A DNA stretch of 64,000 nt from Mycolicibacterium sp. YH-1 (GTDB lineage Bacteria; Actinomycetota; Actinomycetes; Mycobacteriales; Mycobacteriaceae): NCBI RefSeq assembly GCF_022557175.1, contig NZ_CP092915.1, forward strand, positions 2,914,001 to 2,978,000, in the 5' to 3' direction. Under the pieces are notes generated by a model. That model did not search any database. It was not told the DNA's origin and was given only the letters and a program-made list of their open reading frames with translations. Shown piece by piece: positions 1-9,599 of this stretch (the stretch's first letter is position 1; each line of letters starts with the position of its first letter). The position numbers were made by a program, and so were the translations under genes.

Positions 1-917
1 CCGTCGCCAACTCGCTGGCCAAGAAGATGGCCGAGCTGCGCGGCGAGGACTCCCGCGAGGCGAAGTCGTACTTCCTCAACATCAAGGGCCCGGAGCTGCT
101 CAACAAGTTCGTCGGCGAGACTGAGCGGCACATCCGCCTGATCTTCCAGCGGGCGAGGGAGAAGGCGTCCGAGGGCACCCCGGTGATCGTGTTCTTCGAC
201 GAGATGGACTCGATCTTCCGGACCCGAGGCACAGGTGTCAGCTCCGATGTCGAGACCACCGTCGTCCCGCAGCTGCTGTCGGAGATCGACGGAGTCGAGG
301 GCTTGGAGAACGTCATCGTCATCGGCGCCTCCAACCGTGAGGACATGATCGATCCGGCGATCCTGCGGCCCGGCCGCTTGGACGTCAAGATCAAGATCGA
401 GCGCCCGGACGCCGAGGCCGCGCAGGACATCTTCTCCAAGTACCTGACCGAGAACCTGCCGGTCAACGAGGACGATCTCGCCGAGTTTGGCGGTGACCGT
501 GCGCTGACGATCAAGACGATGATCGAGAAGATCGTCGAACGGATGTACGCCGAGATCGACGACAACCGGTTCCTGGAGGTCACCTATGCCAACGGTGACA
601 AGGAAGTCATGTACTTCAAGGACTTCAACTCCGGTGCCATGATCCAGAACGTCGTCGACCGCGCCAAGAAGTACGCGATCAAGTCGGTCCTCGAGTCGGG
701 TCAGCACGGCCTGCGAATCCAGCACCTGCTGGACTCGATAGTCGATGAGTTCGCTGAGAACGAGGATCTGCCCAACACCACCAATCCGGATGACTGGGCC
801 CGGATCTCGGGCAAGAAGGGTGAGCGGATCGTCTACATCCGCACGCTCGTCACGGGCAAGAGCTCGAGCGCCAGCCGGGCTATCGACACCGAGTCGAACC
901 TGGGGCAGTACCTGTAG
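1..917 (+). CDS. mpa: Proteasome-associated AAA+ ATPase Mpa/ARC, C-terminal part (5' end outside window)
   Basis: Unfoldase ring that captures pupylated proteins and threads them into the 20S proteasome in the cytoplasm. Only the last ~305 codons are present; the coiled coils, OB domains and Walker A lie upstream of the window. Visible are Walker B ([10 protein letters not shown]), the sensor region (IGASNRED), the arginine-finger stretch ([12 protein letters not shown]) and the mycobacterial C-terminal extension. The protein ends in GQYL, the family's C-terminal motif with a penultimate tyrosine that docks into pockets of the proteasome alpha ring. The stop is followed by a 12-bp stem hairpin at 942-970. 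The assignment rests on near-identity to Mpa as known from mycobacteria and on dop-pup-prcBA downstream. Confidence 0.97.
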   Translation, partial: VANSLAKKMAELRGEDSREAKSYFLNIKGPELLNKFVGETERHIRLIFQRAREKASEGTPVIVFFDEMDSIFRTRGTGVSSDVETTVVPQLLSEIDGVEGLENVIVIGASNREDMIDPAILRPGRLDVKIKIERPDAEAAQDIFSKYLTENLPVNEDDLAEFGGDRALTIKTMIEKIVERMYAEIDDNRFLEVTYANGDKEVMYFKDFNSGAMIQNVVDRAKKYAIKSVLESGQHGLRIQHLLDSIVDEFAENEDLPNTTNPDDWARISGKKGERIVYIRTLVTGKSSSASRAIDTESNLGQYL

Positions 918-941
918 AGCCACCCGAAACCGAACAGCGAC

Positions 942-970
942 CAGGCCAACAGCGCATAGCTGTTGGCCTG
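942..970 (+). terminator. Perfect 12-bp stem hairpin after mpa
   Basis: CAGGCCAACAGC (942-953) and GCTGTTGGCCTG (959-970) are exact reverse complements separated by GCATA. The hairpin starts 25 bases after the mpa stop. No T-run follows, which is common for mycobacterial hairpin terminators. Its function as a terminator is inferred. Confidence 0.65.
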
Positions 971-1052
971 ATTGCTGTGTCCGGGGTGCACGGCATGGGA
1001 ATAGCGACCATCTGACCGCGGTTCCAATGCGAATGCATGGCGAGGGAGAATT

Positions 1053-2081
1053 GTGAAGTCGGTTGTCTACACGCGTACGGGTGGACCGGAGGTACTGCAG
1101 CTGGTGGATCGCCAAGTGCCCGAGGTGCCACCCGGCCATGTGCGGGTCCGCGTCGTGGTCTCGGGCGTCAATCCGACCGATTGGCGGTGGCGTTCCGGAC
1201 AGTCGTCCGCACTGAGATTCGCCGAGCAGGTGCCTCACCAAGACGGCGCCGGGGTCGTGGACGAAGTTGCCGACGACGTCACCGAACTTCGGGCCGGTGA
1301 TCGAGTATGGCTGTGGGAGACGGCATTTGGACGACCGACGGGTACGGCTCAAGAGTTCGTCGTCATTCCGGCCCGACATGCTGTGCCGTTGCCGCCGAAT
1401 GCGAGCTTCGAACTGGGTGCCGCGCTCGGAATTCCAGCATTGACTGCGCACCGGATGCTGACGGTCGGGCCGGAGGCCCCGAACCGGCTCGCGCCGGGGG
1501 CGCTGAGCGGCACATCTGTACTGGTTCACGGTGGTGCGGGCGCGGTCGGTAATGCGGCGGTGCAGTTGGCGGTGTGGGCTGGCGCCACGGTCATCGCCAC
1601 CGTGAGCAACGCGCGAAAAGAGGAGTTGGCGCGCCATGCCGGTGCACAGCACGTTGTGAACTATCGCCAGGACAACGTCGCGGAGCGTGTTCTGTCGGTG
1701 GCACCGGAAGGCGTGGCGATCATCGCGGAAGTGGACCTCGCTGCCAATCTGAGCACTGACATCGCGGCAATCGCCACGAACGGCGTTATCAGTCTTTGCA
1801 CTTACGGCAGTGGAGAGTTGCTCCCGATTCCATCAGCTCCGCTGCTGGCCAAGAGTGTGTCGTTGTGCTGTGTCTACACCTATCACACGCCGCGCCAGGC
1901 AAAGCTGAACGCGATTGCCGACGTCAATCAGGCCGTCGCCGACGGTGGCTTTCGAGTCGGTGACGTCCATGGGCTGCCGCTCGTCCACTACCCCCTCCAT
2001 CAGGTGGCAGAGGCGCATGCCGCCGTTGAACAGGGTGGGGTGGTGGGCAAGGTGGTCATTGATGTCGGGGCTGGCGAGTGA
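1053..2081 (+). CDS. Zinc-independent MDR-family NADPH:quinone oxidoreductase-like protein
   Basis: A 342-residue medium-chain dehydrogenase/reductase of the quinone oxidoreductase (zeta-crystallin) type, predicted to use NADPH to reduce quinones or other activated carbonyls in the cytoplasm. The N-terminal GroES-like domain begins KSVVYTRTGGPEVLQL. The Rossmann part carries VLVHGGAGAVGNAAVQLA (around residue 150), the AxxGxVG-type nucleotide loop. The structural-zinc cysteines of true alcohol dehydrogenases are absent. The start is GTG at 1053 behind a GAGGGAGAA ribosome site. The gene follows the mpa hairpin and its 3' end overlaps the convergent membrane gene by 26 bases. The substrate cannot be read from the sequence. 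Confidence 0.85.
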   Translation: MKSVVYTRTGGPEVLQLVDRQVPEVPPGHVRVRVVVSGVNPTDWRWRSGQSSALRFAEQVPHQDGAGVVDEVADDVTELRAGDRVWLWETAFGRPTGTAQEFVVIPARHAVPLPPNASFELGAALGIPALTAHRMLTVGPEAPNRLAPGALSGTSVLVHGGAGAVGNAAVQLAVWAGATVIATVSNARKEELARHAGAQHVVNYRQDNVAERVLSVAPEGVAIIAEVDLAANLSTDIAAIATNGVISLCTYGSGELLPIPSAPLLAKSVSLCCVYTYHTPRQAKLNAIADVNQAVADGGFRVGDVHGLPLVHYPLHQVAEAHAAVEQGGVVGKVVIDVGAGE

Positions 2082-3255
2082 GGTCATGTCCGGGGTCGGG
2101 CTCGCACTCCATCTCCAGATAGGCGTCCCGGCCAGCGAGGCTCACCGCCACGTCGGCGATCAGCGGCTCGAAGAACCGCTGCCGGTACAGCGGGTCGACG
2201 CTGGTGCTGACAGTGAAGTACAGGCCGGACAGCACGGCCACGAATAGTGACGTGTGCACGATGGTCTGCGGGATCGGGATGTGGATGCCGAACCACGTTC
2301 CGGCACAAGGTGGTTGACCGACCGCGCAGGTCTCCTCCGAGGACCACAGCACGGCCACGTCGTCGGGGATCGCGATGACGCCCAGTGCGAGAAAGAACGC
2401 GAAGAGCCCCGCGGTGAAGAACGCCACCTGGATGGCCTGCGACACCACCATCACGGCCACGACGTTGAACTGCTCGGCTCGCGACAGCGGGGTCCGCGCC
2501 GGGTCGTGGTCGATGCCGTCGGCCAGTGGAGTCCCCGCCAGCAGCTCCCGGGGATCGCGCGGCCCGGCCCTATCGTCGCGCAGCGCACGTACCTCGTCGC
2601 GGATCGTGGCGATGACGAACAGCAGGGCGACCAGGGCCAGGAAACCGATGACCTGCCAGAGCCTTTGGCGCGTCATCCGTGCCGCGAGCTGCCAGAGTTC
2701 GCCGGTGAAGAAGACCACCACGGTCAGCATGAGAAGGGGCAGCGCCCGGCTCATGAGTGTGCCCAGTGCGCCCAGTTGCACCCATGCGAACCGGAAGGCC
2801 CAACCGGCGATCGATCCGAACCCCAAGTAGGTCAACCAGATCGCCAGCAGCGTGATGGCGACGAAGATCGGCGCTTCGGCGGCTGCCGCGCTGGACCACC
2901 CGCTCACCGTGATGGGCATGACGATCACGAAGATGGCGATGACGAGCGCGGCGGCGCTGCGCCTGCCCGCCTCGCCGAGTCTGGTCCCCGTCCTGTGCAA
3001 CAGATGAAGCGCGAACGGGGCGGCCAGCAGGGCCGCGCCGATGACGCCCAGCCGCAGCGCGTATCCGTAGTCGGGGCCCTCGCTGGTGAGTTCGGCCAGG
3101 AGCATCGTCGTGGCGGTCAGCGCGCCGACACCGCTGACCATCGGTGCGGAGCGCTTGATCAGGTCGCGTGAGCGCACCCGGCGGGTGAGCACCAGTGGCA
3201 GGCCGCGATGGAGGAACCACTCGTGCACCTGCTGCATGTCGGACACGGCTGACAT
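2056..3255 (-). CDS. Polytopic membrane protein, paralogue of the gene at 5341-6513
   Basis: A 399-residue integral membrane protein with roughly nine hydrophobic segments and no recognisable catalytic motif. It starts with a soluble EWFLHRGLPLVLTRRVR stretch. It shares several blocks with the protein at 5341-6513: RALPLLMLTVVVFF, PLSRAEQFNV, GTWFGIHIPIPQ and YRQRFFEPLIADV, so the two are paralogues. M. tuberculosis has an integral membrane gene (Rv2113) in the same position near dop, so this is probably its family. The start lies only 20 bases from the divergent histidine kinase start, so the two genes probably share a control region. Function unknown; a role in sensing or answering the same stimulus as the kinase is inference from position. 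Confidence 0.8.
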   Translation of the reverse strand: MSAVSDMQQVHEWFLHRGLPLVLTRRVRSRDLIKRSAPMVSGVGALTATTMLLAELTSEGPDYGYALRLGVIGAALLAAPFALHLLHRTGTRLGEAGRRSAAALVIAIFVIVMPITVSGWSSAAAAEAPIFVAITLLAIWLTYLGFGSIAGWAFRFAWVQLGALGTLMSRALPLLMLTVVVFFTGELWQLAARMTRQRLWQVIGFLALVALLFVIATIRDEVRALRDDRAGPRDPRELLAGTPLADGIDHDPARTPLSRAEQFNVVAVMVVSQAIQVAFFTAGLFAFFLALGVIAIPDDVAVLWSSEETCAVGQPPCAGTWFGIHIPIPQTIVHTSLFVAVLSGLYFTVSTSVDPLYRQRFFEPLIADVAVSLAGRDAYLEMECEPDPGHDLTRQPRHQ

Positions 3256-3275
3256 TGTGATGGACTGGTGCCACT

Positions 3276-4658
3276 ATGGCGAGGGGACTGACGTCGAACT
3301 GGGGTGTGTCGGCCCGATCGGCGTTCGTCGCGGCCACCGTGGTGTTCATCGCATTGGCCATCTCGGGCGCGGGTCTGGTTCTCGTCCAGTACGAGGCGAT
3401 GCTGTTCGGTGTCGACAGCAAGGCGGCCGCCCGGGTGGCGGCCGTGGCCGAGGACGTGCGGTCGGGTGGGCCCGCTGCGGTCGATGCGGTGCTGTTGGAC
3501 ACCGACGAATCCATCGTCGCCATCCAGGTGATCGATGCCGAGGGGACCGTCGTCCTGCGCTCGGCGTCGGCACCGACCACCGCCCTCATTCCGATCGAGG
3601 ACGTCGGCACCGGTCTGCGGATCGGGATTCGCGGTCGCTCAGCCCCCTACGGCAGCATCCGCTTCAGCGCGCAGACGCTCGACGGCCCAGATGGGCGATA
3701 CACGATTCTCGTGGGCGAGGGCAGCGCCGCGGTCACCGCGACGGTGCGCAACATCGCCATCGCGCTGGCCGTCGCGGCACCTATCGTCATCGGGGTGGCG
3801 GGCCTCGCCACCTACCTGCTGGTCCGGCGCTCAATGCGCTCGGTCGACGAGATCCGTTCCCGCGTCGCCGAAATCACCACCTCGGATCTGTCCGGCCGGG
3901 TGCCGGTACCCGCAAGCCGGGACGAGATCGCCGCCCTTGCCGTGACGATGAACGAGATGCTCGCACGCATCGAGTCGGGTCACGCTGCGCAGCAACGCTT
4001 CGTCGGAGACGCGTCCCACGAACTTCGGAGTCCGTTGACGTCCATCATCTCCGCACTCGAGGTCGCCGCCGCCCATCCCGAGGTCTTCGACGCCACTCTC
4101 GCGGCGGGAACCCTGATTCCGGAGGCGCAGCGGATGAAGGCGCTGATTGATGATCTCCTACTACTCGCCCGTGCCGACGAGCGTGGCCTGTCCGTGGCAC
4201 TCGACGACGTCGACCTCGATGACCTCACGGCCGCCGAGGTCGAGCAGTTGCGCCGCACCTCGTCGCTGGAGGTTCGTGCCGACCTCGCCCCCGCCCGGAT
4301 GAGGGGCGATGCCGCAGCGCTGTCGAGGGTGTTGCGCAACCTGCTTGACAATGCGGCAAGACACGCAGCGTCACGGATCGACGTCGAGGTCGTGCCGGGC
4401 GATGGAGAGGTCGTGGTCAGGGTTGCCGACGACGGCCCCGGAATCCCGCTCGCCGAGCGGGTTCGCGTGTTCGATCGCTTCGTGAGGCTCGATTCGGATC
4501 GGTCGCGCAGCGCAGGCGGGACAGGCCTCGGGCTGGCCATCGTTCGGGAGATCGTCATGGCCCACGGCGGCACCGTGGCGATCGAGTCCGGGCATCTTCC
4601 CGGCACGGTGGTCAGGCTTCAGTTGCCCTTGGCACCGCTACCGGACACCAGGCGATAG
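3276..4658 (+). CDS. Two-component sensor histidine kinase
   Basis: A 460-residue membrane kinase. A first membrane helix (about 15-37) and a second (about 162-186, [21 protein letters not shown]) bracket an extracytoplasmic sensor domain of ~125 residues. A HAMP linker ([17 protein letters not shown]) follows, then the dimerisation/phosphoacceptor helix with His248 in [12 protein letters not shown], then the ATPase domain with N box [13 protein letters not shown]1 DDGPGIP and G2 [13 protein letters not shown]. The partner is presumably the OmpR-type regulator encoded convergently (4619-5308), with which it overlaps by 40 bases at the 3' ends. Its start is 20 bases from the divergent membrane gene. 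The signal is unknown. Confidence 0.93.
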   Translation: MARGLTSNWGVSARSAFVAATVVFIALAISGAGLVLVQYEAMLFGVDSKAAARVAAVAEDVRSGGPAAVDAVLLDTDESIVAIQVIDAEGTVVLRSASAPTTALIPIEDVGTGLRIGIRGRSAPYGSIRFSAQTLDGPDGRYTILVGEGSAAVTATVRNIAIALAVAAPIVIGVAGLATYLLVRRSMRSVDEIRSRVAEITTSDLSGRVPVPASRDEIAALAVTMNEMLARIESGHAAQQRFVGDASHELRSPLTSIISALEVAAAHPEVFDATLAAGTLIPEAQRMKALIDDLLLLARADERGLSVALDDVDLDDLTAAEVEQLRRTSSLEVRADLAPARMRGDAAALSRVLRNLLDNAARHAASRIDVEVVPGDGEVVVRVADDGPGIPLAERVRVFDRFVRLDSDRSRSAGGTGLGLAIVREIVMAHGGTVAIESGHLPGTVVRLQLPLAPLPDTRR

Positions 4659-5308
4659 CCCACACCCCGCACGGTCTCAATGGTGCTGGTGCCGAAGGGC
4701 GCATCGATCTTGCGGCGCACGTAGCCGATGTACACCTCGACGACGTTATCGGCGCCCTCATAGTGCGCGTCCCAGACGTTCTGCAGGATCTCGGTCTTCG
4801 TCACCACGGTGTCCTTGTTGCGGATCAAGAACTCGAGTAGGCCGTACTCGCGGGGTGTCAGGGAGATCTGCGTCGCATCGCGTTGCACCATGCGCCGCGA
4901 CGGATCCAACGTCAGCGTGCCTGCCGTGAGCACAGCGGGCGGGTGCGGCGCCGAACGCCGAACGAGCGCGCGCAGCCGGGCCACCAGGACGATGAACGAG
5001 AACGGTTTGGTCATGTAGTCGTCGGCGCCAAGGTCGAACGCGTCGGTCTGGTCGTACTCGCCGTCCTTGGCGGTCAGCATCAGCACAGGTGTCCAGACGT
5101 CGCGGCTGCGCATTCGACGGAGCACCTCGTAGCCGTTGAGACCGGGCAGCATGATGTCGAGCACGATGGCGTCGAACTCGTCCTCGACCGCATGCCACAG
5201 GCCGTCGACTCCGTTGGACGCCTCGACCACAACACAACCCTCGGCGCGGAGGCCGATGGCCAGGGTCGAGGCGAGCAGTGGCTCGTCTTCGACTACTAGG
5301 ACTTTCAT
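4619..5308 (-). CDS. OmpR/PhoB-family response regulator
   Basis: A 229-residue DNA-binding regulator. The receiver domain has the acidic pair E7/D8, phosphoacceptor Asp51 (AIVLD), the conserved T79 and K101 ([10 protein letters not shown]). The C-terminal winged helix contains [26 protein letters not shown] and ends with VRGVGYRLV. The start is the ATG at 5308 (MKVLVVEDE); a longer open frame runs upstream but overlaps the membrane gene at 5341-6513. Transcription comes from the amidohydrolase/membrane protein side, 32 bases downstream of that membrane gene, so the regulator is probably the last gene of a three-gene operon. The cognate kinase lies tail to tail on the other strand. Confidence 0.93.
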   Translation of the reverse strand: MKVLVVEDEPLLASTLAIGLRAEGCVVVEASNGVDGLWHAVEDEFDAIVLDIMLPGLNGYEVLRRMRSRDVWTPVLMLTAKDGEYDQTDAFDLGADDYMTKPFSFIVLVARLRALVRRSAPHPPAVLTAGTLTLDPSRRMVQRDATQISLTPREYGLLEFLIRNKDTVVTKTEILQNVWDAHYEGADNVVEVYIGYVRRKIDAPFGTSTIETVRGVGYRLVSGSGAKGN

Positions 5309-5340
5309 TGCGTGGTTGATTCTTCCATCGAGGGATGTCG

Positions 5341-6513
5341 TCAGGTCCGGTGGGAGCGCGTGACGTACGCGCGGTATCGACCCCGCGCGAGCAGAACCAC
5401 TCGGACGTCGTCGACCAGGGGGTCGAGGAACCGGGAACGATACTCGCCGTCGCCCACCGAGCGGGCGCTGACGTACATGAAGGTCAGCGCGCCCAGGAAC
5501 ATCGCCACGTGGATGAGAGCCTGGGGGATGGGCAGCATCATGCCGAGCCAGGTGCCCTGCGGGTCGCCGTCCACCGTCAAGCGTGTCAGCAGTTGAGGCG
5601 TCAGCGCCACCATGCCCATGATGAGGAAGATGACCGAGGTGACCAGTGCCACGACAGCGATCTGAACGAACTGGGACACCGCGACGACGAACGTCACATT
5701 GGCGCGTTCGCCGCGTGACAGCGGAATGGTGAGGTGATCGCCGTTGTCGGGGTCGGGCATCGAGCCAAATGGCGTGTCCTGAAGTTGCTTGATGTCCTCG
5801 TCGCGCACGACCGCGGATGTCAACGTCGGGCGCACTCGCTCCACGACTCCGGTGAACAGGAATGCCCCGGCGATGGCAAGCATGAACCCGATGAGCAGCC
5901 ACATCCTGCCGCGGCTGATCGTGGTGGCCATGGACCACACGGGACCGTTGAAGAACACCAGGACCGTCAACAGCAGCACCGGCAGGGCCCGAGTGAACAA
6001 CACTCCCACCGACTTCAGATGCGCCAGTGTCAACCGAATCGACCAGCCCACCACGGATCCGACCCCCAGACCGATGACCGCGAGGACCAGCACCACCGCG
6101 ACCGCGGTGGACACCAGGTCTCCAAGGATGGACAGGGGCTCGCTCGACACGACATCCACAAGGGCACACACGATCAACGACACCGCCACGATCAGGCGTC
6201 GCCCGCGTTGGCTGACCACTCGCGATGCCAGCATCGCCGCTCCGAGGGCCACCGGTGCAACGCCAAGCAGAACCGTGAGGATCACCCACTCGGCCGGCGT
6301 CGGGTGGGCGTCGATGTTGATATCCCCGCCGCCGGAAGCCAGGGTGATGATCCGGATGGCCACGAAAACTGTTGTCAGCGCGACAAGTGCGGGCGCGCTG
6401 CGCCACCACAGGCGCCGCCAGCGGGCGCGCGGGGTGAGTACCGAGGGGAGGCCGTGGCGCAGGAACCACTGTTCGGCGGCGACGCGCTCGTCCACCTCGG
6501 CGGTGTTCGTCAT
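5341..6513 (-). CDS. Polytopic membrane protein, paralogue of the gene at 2056-3255
   Basis: A 390-residue membrane protein with about nine hydrophobic segments. It has the same plan as the protein at 2056-3255: QWFLRHGLPSVLTPRARWRR at the N terminus, RALPVLLLTVLVFFNGPVW in the middle, PLSRGERANV after a charged cytoplasmic loop, then GTWLGMMLPIPQ and YRSRFLDPLVDDV near the end. The ATG at 6513 overlaps the amidohydrolase stop as ATGA, so translation is coupled. It lies between the amidohydrolase and the response regulator. The molecular function is unknown. Confidence 0.8.
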   Translation of the reverse strand: MTNTAEVDERVAAEQWFLRHGLPSVLTPRARWRRLWWRSAPALVALTTVFVAIRIITLASGGGDINIDAHPTPAEWVILTVLLGVAPVALGAAMLASRVVSQRGRRLIVAVSLIVCALVDVVSSEPLSILGDLVSTAVAVVLVLAVIGLGVGSVVGWSIRLTLAHLKSVGVLFTRALPVLLLTVLVFFNGPVWSMATTISRGRMWLLIGFMLAIAGAFLFTGVVERVRPTLTSAVVRDEDIKQLQDTPFGSMPDPDNGDHLTIPLSRGERANVTFVVAVSQFVQIAVVALVTSVIFLIMGMVALTPQLLTRLTVDGDPQGTWLGMMLPIPQALIHVAMFLGALTFMYVSARSVGDGEYRSRFLDPLVDDVRVVLLARGRYRAYVTRSHRT

Positions 6514-7745
6514 GACGTCAGCCGGAATCCGCCACGGTTGCTTGCGGCGACGCCTTCCTTGAGCACCAGCAGAATGTTCGCGGCATCGCCAACAGAGTCG
6601 ATGTCGGACAACGGGTTTCCGCGCACCACGACAAGATCGGCGATCTTGCCCGGCTCCACCGAACCCAGCGTCGCGTCCACCCCGCACAGCTGCGCCGAGG
6701 TCAAGGTGCCCGCCACGATCGCCTGCAGCGGTGTCAGCCCACCGAATTGCACCAGCAGCCCGAGCTCCTTGAGATTGGTTCCGTGCGCCGGGCTCAGGCC
6801 CGCATCGGTGCCGACGGCGATGCGGATGCCTGCCGCGGCCGAGGCGTGCACCGAATCATGGGCCATCGCATGCCATTTGGCGCTCTTGGCGGCGCCCTGC
6901 GGTGATGCGGTGACGGGCTGCATGGTCTCGAGCAGGGTCGGCACCAGGAACGTGCCCTGCTCGACCATCTGATGGCGCAGATCGTCGTCGAGCGCGTAGC
7001 CGTGCTCAATGCTGTGCACACCCGCCTCGACCGCCGCGCGGATCCCGGCATATCCGATGGCATGCGCGGCCACCGGTCGGCCGCCGTAATTGCGTCCCTC
7101 CTCGACCACGGCCGAGATCGCCTCGCGGCGAAGGCCGAGCCACGTCGGGTCGTCGTTGGGTGAGGAGACACCGCCGCTTGTCGCGATCTTGATGACGTCA
7201 GCGCCGGCCCGGATGAGTTCTCGGGTCCTGGTCCGCGCCGCGTCGACGGTGTCCACGATCGACCCGCCGATCAGCGGGGTCAGGTCGATACCCGAGGGGA
7301 GGTGGAAGTCAGCGTGTCCCGAGGTCTGGCTGAGCATGTTGATGGCCACCAGCAGCCGGGGGCCCTCGATCAATCCGTCGGCGATCGCCTCACGGACGCC
7401 GGTGTCGACGCCCATCAGGTCGCGGGCGGTGGTCACCCCGTTGTGCAGTGTCGTGCGCAACCGCTCGATCAGTTGGAATTGACCGTATGACGGCGGCTTG
7501 AGCGCCTTGTCGAGTGGTGGGCCGCCGGTGCCGGGGAGCCCGAAGTGGACGTGGCAGTCGAAGAAGCCCGGGCACACGGTGTTACCGCCGAGGTCGACGG
7601 CGTCGGCCGGTAGTTCGGCGGCCGGGTCTGCGGGCCCGGCTGACTGCACCCGTCCGTCAGTGATGACGATGACGGCGTCGGGTACTGCCGCCGCGCCGGT
7701 GCCGTCGATCAATGTGCAGTTGTGGAAAACCGTCGTCGCGCTCAT
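6510..7745 (-). CDS. Metal-dependent amidohydrolase (imidazolonepropionase / Xaa-Pro dipeptidase-like)
   Basis: A 411-residue amidohydrolase-superfamily enzyme, cytoplasmic, predicted to hydrolyse a C-N bond in a cyclic amide or peptide-like substrate. The TIM-barrel metal ligands are visible: FFDCHVHFG (HxH of strand 1), the candidate bridging lysine in GADVIKIATSGG, AAHAIG, SIEHGYALDD and the late aspartate in VGTDAGLSP. The N- and C-terminal beta-sandwich pieces (LIDGTG, and GKIADLVVVRGNPL near the end) are typical. It is the first gene of a three-gene unit with the membrane protein (4-base overlap) and response regulator, and is divergent from dop. The substrate is not predictable. Confidence 0.87.
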   Translation of the reverse strand: MSATTVFHNCTLIDGTGAAAVPDAVIVITDGRVQSAGPADPAAELPADAVDLGGNTVCPGFFDCHVHFGLPGTGGPPLDKALKPPSYGQFQLIERLRTTLHNGVTTARDLMGVDTGVREAIADGLIEGPRLLVAINMLSQTSGHADFHLPSGIDLTPLIGGSIVDTVDAARTRTRELIRAGADVIKIATSGGVSSPNDDPTWLGLRREAISAVVEEGRNYGGRPVAAHAIGYAGIRAAVEAGVHSIEHGYALDDDLRHQMVEQGTFLVPTLLETMQPVTASPQGAAKSAKWHAMAHDSVHASAAAGIRIAVGTDAGLSPAHGTNLKELGLLVQFGGLTPLQAIVAGTLTSAQLCGVDATLGSVEPGKIADLVVVRGNPLSDIDSVGDAANILLVLKEGVAASNRGGFRLTS

Positions 7746-7797
7746 TGGGGACTACTGCACCAAGTAACCACGCTGACCGCAACTACCTGGCGTCACC

Positions 7798-7803
7798 TAG
7801 GGT
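7798..7803 (+). promoter_or_regulatory. -10 hexamer for leaderless dop transcript
   Basis: TAGGGT fits the mycobacterial TANNNT -10 and ends exactly seven positions before the A of the dop ATG at 7810. Transcription would then start on the start codon, giving a leaderless message. No Shine-Dalgarno sequence precedes this ATG, which agrees. Confidence 0.55.
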
Positions 7804-7809
7804 TGTCGG

Positions 7810-9318
7810 ATGCAACGGATCATCGGAACCGAGGTCGAGTACGGGATTTCATCGCCGTCCGATCCGACCGCGAATCCGATCCTGACGTCGACGCAAGCCG
7901 TGCTCGCGTACGCCGCCGCCGCCGGGATCCAACGTGCCAAGCGCACCCGGTGGGACTACGAGGTGGAGTCACCACTGCGTGATGCGCGCGGATTCGACCT
8001 GAGCCGGTCGTCCGGCCCGCCGCCCATCGTGGACGCCGACGAGGTCGGCGCCGCGAACATGATCCTCACCAACGGCGCCCGCCTCTACGTGGATCACGCA
8101 CATCCTGAGTACTCGGCGCCCGAGGTAACCGACCCGATGGACGCGGTGATCTGGGACAAGGCCGGTGAGCGCGTCATGGAGGCCGCTGCGCGTCACGTCG
8201 CGAGCGTGCCCGGCGCGGCCAAGCTGCAGCTGTACAAGAACAACGTCGACGGCAAGGGCGCCTCGTACGGCACGCACGAGAACTACCTGATGAGCCGGCA
8301 GACGCCGTTCTCCGCGGTGATCTCCGGGCTCACGCCGTTTCTGGTGTCACGCCAGGTCGTGACCGGCTCGGGCCGGGTCGGTATCGGGCCCTCGGGTGAT
8401 GAACCCGGCTTCCAGCTGACCCAGCGCGCCGACTACATCGAGGTTGAGGTCGGCCTCGAGACCACGCTCAAGCGCGGCATCATCAACACGCGCGACGAGC
8501 CGCACGCCGACGCCGACAAGTACCGCAGGCTGCACGTCATCATCGGTGACGCCAACCTCGCCGAGACGTCGACATACCTCAAGGTCGGCACCACGTCGCT
8601 GGTTCTCGACCTGATCGAGGAGGGCCACCAGCACGGTCTGGACCTCTCCGATCTGGCCCTGGCCCGACCCGTTCACGCGGTGCACGTCGTCAGCCGCGAC
8701 CCGACGCTGCGCGCCACGGTGGCTCTCGCCGACGGCCGGGAACTCACAGCACTTGCGTTGCAACGCATCTACCTGGACCGGGTGGCCAAACTCGTCGACG
8801 CGAAGGATCCCGATCCGCGGGCCACCCACGTCGTCGAGACGTGGGCGGAGATCCTCGACCTGCTCGAGCGTGACCCGATGGAGTGCGCGGAACTGCTGGA
8901 CTGGCCGGCCAAGCTGCGTCTTCTCGAGGGCTTCCGCAGGCGCGAGAACCTGAGTTGGTCAGCCCCTCGACTGCATCTGGTGGACCTGCAGTACTCCGAC
9001 GTCCGGCTGGACAAGGGTCTGTACAACCGTCTGGTGGCACGTGGATCGATGAAACGCCTGGTCACCGAGCAGCAGGTGCTGAGTGCGGTCGCCAACCCGC
9101 CCACCGACACGCGGGCGTACTTCCGAGGGGAGTGCCTGCGCCGGTTCGGTGCCGACATCGCCGCGGCCAGTTGGGACTCGGTGATCTTCGATCTCGGCGG
9201 CGACTCGCTGGTGCGGATCCCCACATTGGAGCCCCTGCGCGGAAGCAAGGCCCACGTCGGGGCGTTGCTCGATTCGGTGAACAGTGCCGCAGAACTTGTC
9301 GAGCAGCTCACGAACTGA
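7810..9318 (+). CDS. dop: Depupylase / Pup deamidase Dop
   Basis: A 502-residue member of the glutamine-synthetase-like Dop/PafA family. It deamidates the C-terminal Gln of Pup to Glu, which makes Pup ligatable, and also removes Pup from conjugates. The N terminus [14 protein letters not shown] supplies ATP/metal-binding glutamates. The Dop-specific loop (about 48-78, [20 protein letters not shown]) is present, which distinguishes it from PafA. The nucleophile/base Asp95 sits in [33 protein letters not shown] is the family signature. The gene is 89 bases upstream of pup and begins the dop-pup-prcB-prcA unit. The start agrees with the known Dop N terminus and a leaderless -10. Confidence 0.98.
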   Translation: MQRIIGTEVEYGISSPSDPTANPILTSTQAVLAYAAAAGIQRAKRTRWDYEVESPLRDARGFDLSRSSGPPPIVDADEVGAANMILTNGARLYVDHAHPEYSAPEVTDPMDAVIWDKAGERVMEAAARHVASVPGAAKLQLYKNNVDGKGASYGTHENYLMSRQTPFSAVISGLTPFLVSRQVVTGSGRVGIGPSGDEPGFQLTQRADYIEVEVGLETTLKRGIINTRDEPHADADKYRRLHVIIGDANLAETSTYLKVGTTSLVLDLIEEGHQHGLDLSDLALARPVHAVHVVSRDPTLRATVALADGRELTALALQRIYLDRVAKLVDAKDPDPRATHVVETWAEILDLLERDPMECAELLDWPAKLRLLEGFRRRENLSWSAPRLHLVDLQYSDVRLDKGLYNRLVARGSMKRLVTEQQVLSAVANPPTDTRAYFRGECLRRFGADIAAASWDSVIFDLGGDSLVRIPTLEPLRGSKAHVGALLDSVNSAAELVEQLTN

Positions 9319-9348
9319 GTCTGCCCAGGAAATCTCGACCTCGAACGG

Positions 9349-9354
9349 TAGTGT
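9349..9354 (+). promoter_or_regulatory. Possible -10 of a pup promoter
   Basis: TAGTGT in the 89-base dop-pup gap fits TANNNT. It would give a leader of about 50 bases ending at the strong pup ribosome site. No good -35 is seen at the right distance. Confidence 0.3.
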
Positions 9355-9396
9355 GAAGTGACCGGTGGACAGCTGTGGAGTCCGTCGATGAGATGC

Positions 9397-9402
9397 AGGA
9401 GG
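9397..9402 (+). promoter_or_regulatory. Ribosome binding site of pup (decides the start)
   Basis: AGGAGG is a full Shine-Dalgarno match five bases before the ATG at 9408. It rules out the in-frame upstream ATG at 9375. Confidence 0.85.
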
Positions 9403-9407
9403 CAGCG

Positions 9408-9599
9408 ATGGCTCAGGAGCAGACCAAGCGCGGCGGTGGCGGCGGCGAGGACGATGACGTCACCGACACGGCCGCAGGCCAGGAGCGTCGCGAGAAGCTG
9501 ACCGAGGAGACCGACGATCTGCTGGACGAGATCGACGACGTCCTCGAGGAGAACGCCGAGGACTTCGTTCGCGCGTATGTCCAAAAGGGCGGACAGTGA
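9408..9599 (+). CDS. pup: Prokaryotic ubiquitin-like protein Pup
   Basis: A 63-residue, intrinsically disordered, acidic protein tag. It starts [17 protein letters not shown] and ends AYVQKGGQ, so it is encoded as the inactive Gln form needing Dop. The central [20 protein letters not shown] stretch is the helix that binds the Mpa coiled coils. The ATG at 9408 is preferred over the in-frame ATG 33 bases upstream because AGGAGG lies at 9397-9402, five bases before it, and because the product then matches known Pup. The stop overlaps the prcB GTG start (GTGA), so tag and proteasome synthesis are coupled. Confidence 0.98.
   Translation: MAQEQTKRGGGGGEDDDVTDTAAGQERREKLTEETDDLLDEIDDVLEENAEDFVRAYVQKGGQ

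Noticed and set aside
4619..6469. 616-codon frame that would extend the response regulator upstream
   Set aside because: Homology begins at MKVLVVEDE (5308). The extension lies antiparallel in frame to the membrane gene at 5341-6513, which is coupled to the amidohydrolase.
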